Position numbers and translations under genes: made by a program. A DNA stretch of 64,000 bases from Eubacteriaceae bacterium (lineage in GTDB: Bacteria > Bacillota > Clostridia > Peptostreptococcales > Anaerovoracaceae): assembly GCA_902362805.1 (NCBI GenBank), contig CABIXY010000003.1, forward strand, positions 467,140 through 531,139, in the 5' to 3' direction. Within the stretch, counting starts at the first letter, position 1; each line of letters starts with the position of its first letter. Under the pieces are notes generated by a model, which made no database searches, had not been told where the DNA came from, and worked only from the letters and a program-made list of their open reading frames with translations. Below, piece after piece: positions 7,958 to 15,670 of this stretch.

Positions 7958-9355
7958 TTAACCTTTCGGATCAAGTCCGTATTTTTTTAATTTATTATAA
8001 AGGGTACCGCGGCTGAGTCCCAGTTCTCTGGCAGCGGCGGAGATGTTGTTTTTCTGGTTGCGCATGGCAATCAAGATAGCGCTCCGCTCACTATTTTCTA
8101 TGACAGACAAAGGCGTGGTTTCGTCATCCTTTGTGAAACCAAACGCTTCGTTATAGGTGCGCTGACCCACGCGCAGCTCCTGGGCGATATCTTCCTCGGT
8201 AATCTGCTTGTTTTCGTAGAAGATTGCCAGCCTCTGGGTCAGATTCCGGAGCTGCCGTACGTTTCCCGGCCAGACATAGCCGGTCAGAAGCCTGAGGGCG
8301 CTTTGCGTCAGGTTTAGCTTTGTTTCCAGTTCATCGCAGAAGTAGTCCAGCAGAAGGGGGATATCTTTGGAGCGCCTGCGCAGGGGCGGTATGAAAAGTT
8401 CTATTGTATTCAGCCTATAATAGAGGTCAGAACGAAATTTCTTCTCTTCACTGAGGAGAAAGAGGTTCTTGTTGGTGGAGGCGATGATGCCGGCCTGCAG
8501 AGGGATGATCTTGCTGCCGCCGACCCGCTCAAACTCTTTGGACTCCAGTACACGCAGCAATTTGGACTGCATGAACAAATTCATATCTCCGATCTCATCC
8601 AGGAGGAGGTCGCCGCCTGCCGCCACTTCAAATTTGCCCGGTTTAGCTGCGTCGGCACCAGTAAAGGCGCCTTTTTCATGACCAAAAAGTTCTGATTCCA
8701 ACAGGTTCTCGGGGATGGCCGTGCAGTTGATGGTCACGAAAGGGGCATAACGTTCATTATATCTTCTGTTGTGGATAGCGCCGGCGATGATTTCTTTGCC
8801 AGTGCCTGTCTCGCCGATGATCAAAACAGGCAGATGACTGCCGGCGGCTTTTTTTGATTTTTCAATCAGATCTTTGACAGTTGGGTCCTCGCCGATAAAA
8901 TCGTAGAAGGTGTAACCGTTCTCAATGCGGGAGATATTGTTGTAGATTTCTCCAAAGCTGCCCGGTTCTGCGCTGTCACTGCCAGCGAACATGCGCTTGA
9001 CCCTCTGCAGATTGCGGAAGACAATGGTGCCGATGGCACCGATGATCTGCCCGTCCTCTTCAATGGGAAAAATATTGGAGACACACTTTCGCCCGTAAAT
9101 TTCTAACAGCAGGCCGGTAAAAGCCCTGCCTGTTTTTATCACCTCCCGAAAAGGAGAGATGTTGTCCAAAAAAGTGATATCCTGACCGATGACATTGGTG
9201 CCTTTGGGCATATCCTTGGAAGAACTTTCACTGATGTGTACGATTTTGCAGTCTGCATCGATGAGAATGGAAACGTCGAAGAGATTGTTCATCAATTCGT
9301 CCAGGATGCCGCCGCGGGTATGCATTTCTTTTTTTGTCAGATGGATCTTGTTCAT
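7958..9355 (-). CDS. Sigma-54-dependent transcriptional activator with PAS domain
   Basis: 465 residues. An N-terminal PAS-like sensor (about residues 15-120) precedes an AAA+ domain with Walker A GETGTGKE, the sigma-54 contact loop ELFGHEKGAFTGA and Walker B LLLDEIGDM. A Fis-type helix-turn-helix (ISAAARELGLSRGTLYNKL) ends the protein. The ATG at 9355 is chosen because the upstream in-frame TTG lacks a Shine-Dalgarno. It is divergent from a hydrolase gene that has a sigma-54 promoter, its likely target. Regulation of the downstream hyd operon is possible, but no -24/-12 element was found there. Confidence 0.93.
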   Translation of the reverse strand: MNKIHLTKKEMHTRGGILDELMNNLFDVSILIDADCKIVHISESSSKDMPKGTNVIGQDITFLDNISPFREVIKTGRAFTGLLLEIYGRKCVSNIFPIEEDGQIIGAIGTIVFRNLQRVKRMFAGSDSAEPGSFGEIYNNISRIENGYTFYDFIGEDPTVKDLIEKSKKAAGSHLPVLIIGETGTGKEIIAGAIHNRRYNERYAPFVTINCTAIPENLLESELFGHEKGAFTGADAAKPGKFEVAAGGDLLLDEIGDMNLFMQSKLLRVLESKEFERVGGSKIIPLQAGIIASTNKNLFLLSEEKKFRSDLYYRLNTIELFIPPLRRRSKDIPLLLDYFCDELETKLNLTQSALRLLTGYVWPGNVRQLRNLTQRLAIFYENKQITEEDIAQELRVGQRTYNEAFGFTKDDETTPLSVIENSERSAILIAMRNQKNNISAAARELGLSRGTLYNKLKKYGLDPKG

Positions 9356-9384
9356 AGAAACCTCACTGTACAATTTTTATTAGG

Positions 9385-9397
9385 TGTTATTTTAACA
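9385..9397. promoter_or_regulatory. Candidate enhancer (activator) site
   Basis: Perfect dyad TGTTA-TTT-TAACA. It lies about 100 bases upstream of the expected start from the sigma-54 promoter, the usual distance for an enhancer-binding protein, and within the intergenic region shared with the activator gene. Binding is inferred from position and symmetry only. Confidence 0.4.
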
Positions 9398-9468
9398 TGT
9401 GTTCAAAAAATATACAATATGTCATTGGCAGAAAATTAAAAACATTGAATTTCCGCAATTTTTGTTTT

Positions 9469-9483
9469 TGGCATGGTCTTTGC
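9469..9483 (+). promoter_or_regulatory. Sigma-54 (-24/-12) promoter
   Basis: TGGCATGGTCTTTGC matches the TGGCAC-N5-TTGC consensus, with the GG and GC elements at the required spacing. It lies about 40 bases upstream of the hydrolase start and divergent to a sigma-54 activator gene. Confidence 0.88.
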
Positions 9484-9523
9484 TTTAGTATGTTGCATCA
9501 GAAAATGAAAGGAAGTAATGATT

Positions 9524-10327
9524 ATGAGTCAGAGACCTGTTCTAACAGCAGAAGAGAGAAAGCTTTCTTATGCCAAATATTATGATTTACCGATTACACC
9601 AATTCCAGCAGAAAAGATAGCTGTCCTTGAAGCGGGACCAATCGATCCAGCCCTTGCCCTGAAAATTGAAGACAGAAACAAACTCTTTGAACCTGGATAT
9701 CTGCCTTGTGAAATCGGCTACTGTGTTTTGGAAGACGGTTCTGCCTATCTTGCCAACAAGACAGAGATGCCGGGGGTGACGCCGGAAATGTTCGAATGGT
9801 GGTTTGCATGGCATGGTCTTGAGGATATGAGGTACAGAATCTGGGATCCGGAGGATCACTTCTATGCCAGACAGCAGATGCGATCAAAGGTTTTGGACCC
9901 GAAGGTGCCGATGAGAGAGAAAACCTGGGGCACCGTACATATCGTCCGCGAAGACATCGGAGCAGGACCCGACGATTTGATCTTGGAATTCAGATACCCT
10001 CATGAGCTGGGGTACGACGAGTCAAAGGTCGGCACGCCAGCCTGTGCAGCCATGATGTGCGCCAACGGACACGGTCCGGTACCTGGTCAAGGGGTAGCGG
10101 CGGTGATGACTCACATGGTCAGAGAAATCGAAGGCGGCATTGAGCTCCGCAGCAGATTCTGGATCGGCTGGGGACTGGTGAACGGTAAGGTGGTCAAGCT
10201 GGTACCCGATGGTGTCAGAGTGCCAGAGGAGGTGCCAATGGGATTGTTTGCCCACAATTTAAAAGAGTTTGGACATCTGGCGACGATTTTGCCGGATTTA
10301 TATAAAGAAGAAAAAGATCATTTTTAA
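9524..10327 (+). CDS. PhlG / phloretin-hydrolase family C-C hydrolase
   Basis: 267 residues resembling the DAPG hydrolase (PhlG) family, which includes clostridial phloretin hydrolase. These zinc enzymes split an acyl-phloroglucinol C-C bond. Candidate zinc ligands are the His of WWFAWH and the HxxxE pair in THMVREIEGG; the aromatic-rich RFWIGWG follows. The ATG at 9524 is preferred over one at 9518 because AAAGGAAG is then about 9 bases away. It is transcribed from the sigma-54 promoter with the small membrane protein downstream. The substrate (phloretin-like flavonoid product or another acyl-phenol) is inferred. Confidence 0.8.
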   Translation: MSQRPVLTAEERKLSYAKYYDLPITPIPAEKIAVLEAGPIDPALALKIEDRNKLFEPGYLPCEIGYCVLEDGSAYLANKTEMPGVTPEMFEWWFAWHGLEDMRYRIWDPEDHFYARQQMRSKVLDPKVPMREKTWGTVHIVREDIGAGPDDLILEFRYPHELGYDESKVGTPACAAMMCANGHGPVPGQGVAAVMTHMVREIEGGIELRSRFWIGWGLVNGKVVKLVPDGVRVPEEVPMGLFAHNLKEFGHLATILPDLYKEEKDHF

Positions 10328-10345
10328 AAAACGGAGGAAGAGAAA

Positions 10346-10555
10346 ATGGGAAAAGACGCAATTAAGAATTTTGTTATCGGCGCAATCGCCAGCGCAGTGC
10401 TGACCGCTTTAGTCATCGGTCTGATTATCGGAGAAAAAGGCGTACCTGATTCTATAGGGGGCAATGTGATGGGCAACGTGGTGACGGCCATCATCTGCGG
10501 CGGATTATCCGGCGTGGCGACGACAATCACCCTGTACAAGAAATTAGCGAAATAG
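10346..10555 (+). CDS. Small two-helix membrane protein
   Basis: 69 residues with a hydrophobic helix at about 8-28, a glycine-rich turn and a second helix at about 40-60, ending in LYKKLAK. It begins 18 bases after the hydrolase stop with GGAGGAAG upstream, so it should share the sigma-54 transcript. No family was recognised. A role in uptake or in membrane anchoring of the hydrolase pathway is speculative. Confidence 0.7.
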   Translation: MGKDAIKNFVIGAIASAVLTALVIGLIIGEKGVPDSIGGNVMGNVVTAIICGGLSGVATTITLYKKLAK

Positions 10556-10655
10556 AGATGAATTTTCATTCACACTGCCTCCACAAAACGTTCAAGAAAA
10601 AGGTGTATGGTATACCTGTCGGCTGATGAAGCTGACCAAAAGGGAGGTAGATATC

Positions 10656-11264
10656 ATGAAGATAGGGATTATTATTCCCTCTGACTGTCCTGACGAAAAG
10701 CTGGTGAAGCTTGTACAGGAACTGATTCAGAGGAAAGAGACGATTGTAGTCGTTGTGGATGACGGTTGTGGGGAAGATATCGTCTATACGAGGATTTTTC
10801 AGATGATAGAGGAGACGGGGGCCTGCGTCCTGCATCACAGGCATAAGCTGGGCAGAGGCATGGCGATTAAGACAGGCATGCGCTATGCGATGAAACACGG
10901 CGGGCAGTTAGCAGGTATCGTTACGACAGATGAAGACGGGTGGTATGGAGCAGAAGACGTATTCAGGGTCTGTGACCAGCTTGCAGAGAATGCTGACAGC
11001 ATCATACTGGGTACCAGGAATCTAAAGAGAAAAGAAGTTCCGCTGAGTTATCGGCTGAGAAACCATCTCTCATCTCTCCGTTTCAGATTTGAAACGGGTA
11101 TTGCCTGTGACGATGTGCAGAGCAGGCTGCGAGGCATTCCGCAGAAATATTTCGATATGGCATTGTCAACAGAGGGGAAAGGGTATCAATACGAGCTGAC
11201 GTTTCTGACAGAAGCGGCAAAGACAAAAGCTCCTTTGATCTTCTTACCCAGTTGTCAGATCTAG
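10656..11264 (+). CDS. Family 2 glycosyltransferase, short C-terminus
   Basis: 202 residues from the ATG at 10656 (GGGAGG upstream). It is a GT-A fold enzyme like polyprenyl-phosphate sugar synthases: IGIIIPS, VVVVDDG, HKLGRGMAIKTGMRYA and the metal-binding acidic cluster TTDEDG, then GYQYELTFLTEAAK. It stops shortly after that helix, where many relatives continue with a conserved YxxxN-S stretch and membrane helices, so the gene may be a minimal form or a truncated one. A terminator follows at once. Confidence 0.75.
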   Translation: MKIGIIIPSDCPDEKLVKLVQELIQRKETIVVVVDDGCGEDIVYTRIFQMIEETGACVLHHRHKLGRGMAIKTGMRYAMKHGGQLAGIVTTDEDGWYGAEDVFRVCDQLAENADSIILGTRNLKRKEVPLSYRLRNHLSSLRFRFETGIACDDVQSRLRGIPQKYFDMALSTEGKGYQYELTFLTEAAKTKAPLIFLPSCQI

Positions 11265-11275
11265 ATGAGCAAAGG

Positions 11276-11318
11276 AAACAGAGCATATCAAATGACGATG
11301 TGCTCTGTTTTGTTTTGC
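11276..11318 (+). terminator. Intrinsic terminator
   Basis: The arms AACAGAGCATAT and ATGTGCTCTGTT are followed by TTGTTTTG, directly after the glycosyltransferase. Confidence 0.85.
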
Positions 11319-11362
11319 GTACAGCGTATGTTCCCTCTGCCGCCTGCAGATACTTTATATAG

Positions 11363-11391
11363 TTGCTCAGTCTATTGCAAAATGGTACAAT
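11363..11391 (+). promoter_or_regulatory. Sigma-A promoter of the nucleoside/NAD salvage operon
   Basis: TTGCTC (11363-11368), 17-base spacer, TACAAT (11386-11391), upstream of the nucleoside hydrolase gene. Confidence 0.7.
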
Positions 11392-11427
11392 AGAGATAAC
11401 AACATGCGAGAAGAGAAGGAGATTATG

Positions 11428-12342
11428 ATGAAACCAAGAAATATCATTATCGATACAGATCCAGGCATTGACGATGCAGCAGCGATTACCATCGCCGTGC
11501 GCAACGCGGCTCTCAATGTGAAGCTGATCAGCACGGTAGCTGCCAATGTAGAAGTAGAGAAGACGACAGAGAACGCATTGAAACTGATGGAGTTTTTAGG
11601 CGCAGATATTCCTGTAGCCAGGGGCTGCGACGCGCCATTGCTGAAGAAACTGGAACCTTGCCCCGAAATTCACGGTGTCAGCGGCATGGACGGATATGAT
11701 TTTCCGAAGGTAAAGAGACAGCCTTTACGAAAGCATTCCGTCGAGGCCATGCGGGAAGTCATTATGGACAGTGATGAGAAAATCACCCTTGCGGCCCTTG
11801 CTACCCACACAAATATCGCGATTTTGCTCCGAATGTATCCGGAAGTAAAAGAAAAGATTGACGAAATCGTCATGATGGGCGGCGGCCTTTCGGGAGGCAA
11901 TACCAACACAGTAGCCGAGTTCAATCTTTATAATGATCCCCATGCTGCCTACATGGTCTTTGAGTCGGGACTTCCCATCACAATGCTGGGACTAGATGTG
12001 ACGAATAAGGCCATACTGCATAAGAATACGGCTTTGAAGATAAGAGAAAGCGGTAAAGAGGGCGATATGCTGTATTCTCTGTTTGAGCATTATCGCGGCG
12101 GAACCTTTGAGGAGGGACTCAGGATACACGATGCCTGTGTGATGGCGTATATGTTGAGGCCGGAACTTTTCAAGACCGAGAAAATGTATGTCGGCATGGT
12201 GACAGAAGGGTATGCCCAAGGTGCAACTGTAGCAGGGAAAGTAAATCCTATTGCACCAGGACGTGAGCCCAATGTGAACGTCTGTGTCCATGTAGATGAA
12301 GCCGCTTTCGAAGAATGGTTTGCAGGTGAATTCTGCAGATGA
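11428..12342 (+). CDS. Inosine-uridine-preferring-type nucleoside hydrolase
   Basis: 304 residues. It hydrolyses the N-glycosidic bond of ribonucleosides to base and ribose. The calcium/active-site motif DTDPGIDDA is at the N-terminus, with MMGGG and EFNLYNDPHAA in the middle and the catalytic HDACVMAYML near the C-terminus. Tandem ATGs occur at 11425 and 11428; 11428 sits 6 bases from AAGGAG. It is followed by a ribokinase-like gene, nicotinamidase and NadE, so nicotinamide riboside is an attractive substrate, but this is inference. Confidence 0.9.
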   Translation: MKPRNIIIDTDPGIDDAAAITIAVRNAALNVKLISTVAANVEVEKTTENALKLMEFLGADIPVARGCDAPLLKKLEPCPEIHGVSGMDGYDFPKVKRQPLRKHSVEAMREVIMDSDEKITLAALATHTNIAILLRMYPEVKEKIDEIVMMGGGLSGGNTNTVAEFNLYNDPHAAYMVFESGLPITMLGLDVTNKAILHKNTALKIRESGKEGDMLYSLFEHYRGGTFEEGLRIHDACVMAYMLRPELFKTEKMYVGMVTEGYAQGATVAGKVNPIAPGREPNVNVCVHVDEAAFEEWFAGEFCR

Positions 12343-12353
12343 GGGGTGAAACG

Positions 12354-13256
12354 ATGAAAATATTGAACTTTGGATCGCTGAATCTGGATTATGTTTATGG
12401 AGTGGATCACATGGTGCGGCCGGGAGAAACTCTGGCAGCTTCAGCGATGGAGGTCTTTTGCGGGGGAAAGGGACTCAATCAGTCTATCGCCCTGGCACGA
12501 GCGGGCGCAGAGGTTTACCATGCGGGGTTGATTGGCGAAGAAGGAGAAGTGCTGCGAGAGGCTGTTGCCAGAAGCGGTGCAGACACCTCCTGCATCAAAA
12601 CCATCGCCGGCAAATCGGGTCATACGATCATCCAGGTGGACAAAGACGGTCAGAACTGTATCCTGCTCTATGGGGGAGCTAACAGGAGCGTGACCAAAGC
12701 TTTCGTTGACCAGGTATTGTCCAATTTTGAAAAAGACGATATTCTGCTCCTGCAAAACGAAATCAATGAACTCCCTTATATCATCGACAGGGCTTATGAG
12801 AAAGGCATGAAAATCATCCTAAACCCATCACCGTATGATCAAAATCTGGATAGCTGCGATTTTCACAAGATTTCCATGTTCTTGCTCAACGAGATTGAAG
12901 GAGAACAGATCACGGGCGTTTCTGACCCTGAGGAGATTCTGAAGAGACTGAAAGAAAGATTTACCGGGCTGAAAGTGGTGCTGACCTTGGGCAGCCAGGG
13001 CGCTGTCTATCAGGATCAGGAGCAGTGCTGCCGCCAGGGGATCTATCATGTGGAAGCAGTAGATACGACAGGCGCAGGAGATACTTTTACAGGCTATTTT
13101 ATTGCTTCCATGATACGAGGGGAAGAACCGCAGAAGTGCCTTGCCCTTGCGGCAAAAGCGTCAGCCATCGCGGTTTCGCGTGCAGGTGCGGCGCCATCCA
13201 TCCCTGAAAGAGAAGAAGTGCTGAAGATAAAATTGACGGAGAAAAAGGAGATTTGA
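12354..13256 (+). CDS. PfkB family carbohydrate kinase, ribokinase-like
   Basis: 300 residues. Both PfkB signatures are present: FCGGKGLNQSIALARAGA near residue 40 and DTTGAGDTFTGYF near residue 245 with the catalytic aspartate. It most likely phosphorylates ribose released by the upstream nucleoside hydrolase. The start at 12354 follows GAGGGG and lies 11 bases after the hydrolase stop. Ribokinase is the best guess; another furanose or nucleoside kinase activity cannot be excluded. Confidence 0.88.
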   Translation: MKILNFGSLNLDYVYGVDHMVRPGETLAASAMEVFCGGKGLNQSIALARAGAEVYHAGLIGEEGEVLREAVARSGADTSCIKTIAGKSGHTIIQVDKDGQNCILLYGGANRSVTKAFVDQVLSNFEKDDILLLQNEINELPYIIDRAYEKGMKIILNPSPYDQNLDSCDFHKISMFLLNEIEGEQITGVSDPEEILKRLKERFTGLKVVLTLGSQGAVYQDQEQCCRQGIYHVEAVDTTGAGDTFTGYFIASMIRGEEPQKCLALAAKASAIAVSRAGAAPSIPEREEVLKIKLTEKKEI

Positions 13257-13258
13257 CA

Positions 13259-13792
13259 ATGAATAGAGAAAAACTGCTTCTGGTAATCGACATGCAGAAC
13301 GACTTTGTCACCGGCACCCTTGCCAACAGAGAGGCGGAGGGTATCATCGAGGCTATCGCTGAAAAGATCGAATCCTATCAGAGGGATGATCACCCCGTCT
13401 TTTTTACGAGAGATACCCATGGTGACGATTATATGAAAACCCAGGAGGGCAAATTGCTGCCTGTGATCCACTGTCTGAAAGGATCGCAGGGCTGGCAGAT
13501 TGTAGATCAACTGAGGGCGTATGCAGAGGAAAAAGAGATACTGGATAAACCGGTCTTTGGCAGTCTGCGGCTTCCGGAATGGATTGTAGAAAAGCTGGGA
13601 TGCGCACCGAAGGAAATTGTGCTATGCGGAGTCTGTACGGATATCTGCGTGATTTCAAACGCGATGATTCTAAAAGCTGCTTTCCCTGAAACCGTCGTAT
13701 CCGTAGAAGGCGCCTTATGCGCTGGTGTAACACCTGAGAGCCATCAAACTGCCCTTGCGGCGATGCAGGCTTGTCAGATTCATGTAAAGTAG
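13259..13792 (+). CDS. Nicotinamidase / isochorismatase-family cysteine hydrolase
   Basis: 177 residues. The catalytic Asp-Lys-Cys triad is visible: D in LLVIDMQNDFV, K in LDKPVFGS and C in GVCTDICV. The family includes PncA, which deamidates nicotinamide to nicotinate. The ATG at 13259 has AAGGAG 8 bases upstream and begins 2 bases after the kinase stop. NadE follows 12 bases later, which supports the nicotinamidase reading over other isochorismatase-like activities. Confidence 0.85.
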   Translation: MNREKLLLVIDMQNDFVTGTLANREAEGIIEAIAEKIESYQRDDHPVFFTRDTHGDDYMKTQEGKLLPVIHCLKGSQGWQIVDQLRAYAEEKEILDKPVFGSLRLPEWIVEKLGCAPKEIVLCGVCTDICVISNAMILKAAFPETVVSVEGALCAGVTPESHQTALAAMQACQIHVK

Positions 13793-13804
13793 AGGTGATG
13801 ATAG

Positions 13805-14566
13805 ATGTACGAATTTGATGCAAGAAAAGTCAAGGAAGATCTGGTGGAGTGGATCAGAGACTTCTTTGCAGTGAACGGAAAAGACTGTACAGCAGTGGTA
13901 GCCATCAGCGGAGGAAAAGACAGTTCTGTCGTAGCGGGTCTCTGTGTAGAAGCGCTGGGCAAAGATCGTGTTTTCGGCGTATTGCTTCCTAATGGAGAAC
14001 AAGCCGATATCGATGCTTCGAAACATCTTGTGGCGCATTTGGAAATTGATTCTGTTATTATCAATATCAAAGAGAGTTTTGACGGCATGTTGGGCGAAAT
14101 AGAAAAGAAACTGCCTAAGGACGTATCAAAACAGACCGTGACAAATCTTCCGGCCAGGCTGCGCATGGCGGCGACTTATGCCGTCGCTCAGTCCATGAAC
14201 GGCCGCGTCGCCAATACCTGTAATCTGTCAGAAGATTGGGTGGGTTACGCGACTAGATATGGAGATGCTGCGGGAGACTTCAGTCCACTTTCGCGCTTAA
14301 CCGTGCAGGAAGTCAAAGCCGTGGGCATGGAACTGGGGCTGCCGGAGAAGCTGGTCCATAAGACCCCGATCGACGGCCTATCTGGACTGACAGACGAAGA
14401 AAACTTGGGATTTACCTATGCGGTACTCGATAATTACATTCGCACCGGTATCTGTGAAGATGCAGAAGTGAAAGCAAAGATCGACCAGAAACGGAGAATG
14501 AATAAGTTCAAACTGGAACTGATGCCTGCCTTCAAATATGACGGACCGATCAAGGCAGCAGATTAA
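13805..14566 (+). CDS. nadE: Ammonia-dependent NAD synthase
   Basis: 253 residues. It amidates nicotinate adenine dinucleotide to NAD. The PP-loop ATP pyrophosphatase motif SGGKDSSV is near residue 37, and LPARLRMAATYAVAQ, NTCNLSEDWVGYAT and the C-terminal KRRMNKFKLELMPAFKYD are family segments. No glutaminase domain is present, so ammonia is the donor. It is the last gene of the salvage operon. Confidence 0.94.
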   Translation: MYEFDARKVKEDLVEWIRDFFAVNGKDCTAVVAISGGKDSSVVAGLCVEALGKDRVFGVLLPNGEQADIDASKHLVAHLEIDSVIINIKESFDGMLGEIEKKLPKDVSKQTVTNLPARLRMAATYAVAQSMNGRVANTCNLSEDWVGYATRYGDAAGDFSPLSRLTVQEVKAVGMELGLPEKLVHKTPIDGLSGLTDEENLGFTYAVLDNYIRTGICEDAEVKAKIDQKRRMNKFKLELMPAFKYDGPIKAAD

Positions 14567-14625
14567 CAGCCTTTTGTAACGAAATTCCCCCTGCGTGAAT
14601 AGGATAATTATGGGGGAATGTAATC

Positions 14626-15552
14626 GTGAAAAACAGAGCAAAGATTTACGATGCAGCGGAAGCCCATCAGCTTGTGATGAGCGTTTCTGCCATCAGCATC
14701 GTTGTGAATATTTTATTATCCGTAATGAAGCTTCTTGCCGGAATCATAGCCAGATCCGGTGCGATGATTTCAGATGCCGTGCATTCGGCGTCAGACGTAT
14801 TCAGCACAATTATCGTCATGATCGGCGTCAGCCTGTCGGGCAGAAAACCTGATAGGGAGCACCAATATGGGCATGAAAGAATGGAGTGCGTGGCGGCCAT
14901 GGTACTGGCAGTCGTCCTTGCGGCCACCGGCTTTGGCATCGGCTATACAGGCGTTGTAAAAATCCTCCACTTCAGTGAAGACGGGATAGAAATCCCCGGC
15001 AGACTAGCCCTGGGAGCAGCCGTAGTTTCTATCATCGTGAAAGAGTGGATGTATTGGTTTACCAGAAAAGCGGCCGAACGGATTAATTCAGGCGCTTTGA
15101 TGGCGGATGCCTGGCATCATAGATCCGATTCTCTATCATCGGCAGGCGCTTTTGTGGGTATTTTAGGAGCCAGACTGGGATATCCGGTGCTGGACCCTTT
15201 GGCCAGTATCGTCATCTGTATTTTAATCGAAAAAGCAGCCTTCGATATTTTTCGAGACGCGATGGATAAGATGGTCGACAAATCCGTACCGGAAGCAGTG
15301 GTAACGGATATGAAAGTTGTCATCGCCGGTCAAAAGGGTGTTGCAAGAGTTGATGAAATCAAGACCCGCCTCTTCGGGGCAAAGATTTATGTAGATGTAG
15401 AAATCGCTGCCGATGGCAATCAGCCACTGGCTGAAGGCCATAGAATTGCGGAAAACGTGCATCACGCGGTGGAAGAAAGCTTTCCGGCTGTTAAGCATTG
15501 CATGGTACACGTCAACCCCTTGCTGCCAACAGAGAAAACAAAGAGATCATGA
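14626..15552 (+). CDS. Cation diffusion facilitator metal exporter
   Basis: 308 residues with a GTG start behind GGGGGA. Six transmembrane helices are expected. The metal-site residues DAVHSASD (helix 2) and DAWHHRSDS (helix 5) are intact, and a cytoplasmic C-terminal domain ends with HCMVHVNP. CDF proteins export Zn, Mn, Fe or Co in exchange for protons; the substrate is not resolved. It stands alone between nadE and a terminator. Confidence 0.9.
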   Translation: MKNRAKIYDAAEAHQLVMSVSAISIVVNILLSVMKLLAGIIARSGAMISDAVHSASDVFSTIIVMIGVSLSGRKPDREHQYGHERMECVAAMVLAVVLAATGFGIGYTGVVKILHFSEDGIEIPGRLALGAAVVSIIVKEWMYWFTRKAAERINSGALMADAWHHRSDSLSSAGAFVGILGARLGYPVLDPLASIVICILIEKAAFDIFRDAMDKMVDKSVPEAVVTDMKVVIAGQKGVARVDEIKTRLFGAKIYVDVEIAADGNQPLAEGHRIAENVHHAVEESFPAVKHCMVHVNPLLPTEKTKRS

Positions 15553-15556
15553 TTTT

Positions 15557-15600
15557 GCAGCTGCAATCTGTTGAACGCATAACAGATTGCAGTTTTATTT
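15557..15600 (+). terminator. Intrinsic terminator after the CDF exporter
   Basis: The arms CTGCAATCTGTT and AACAGATTGCAG are perfect complements, followed by TTTTATTTT. Confidence 0.92.
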
Positions 15601-15628
15601 TGACATGTGGTGGGGAAAATACTATAAT
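15600..15628 (+). promoter_or_regulatory. Consensus sigma-A promoter of murE
   Basis: TTGACA (15600-15605), exactly 17 bases, TATAAT (15623-15628). It starts in the T-run of the preceding terminator. Confidence 0.9.
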
Positions 15629-15670
15629 GAAAACAGTTGTAGAACTTTAAAAAATATTAGGAGGCAGGAT

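Noticed and set aside
9469..9483. Sigma-54 promoter for the hyd operon
   Set aside because: The element points toward the hydrolase gene; the region upstream of the TM1266-type gene has no TGGCA-TTGC pair.
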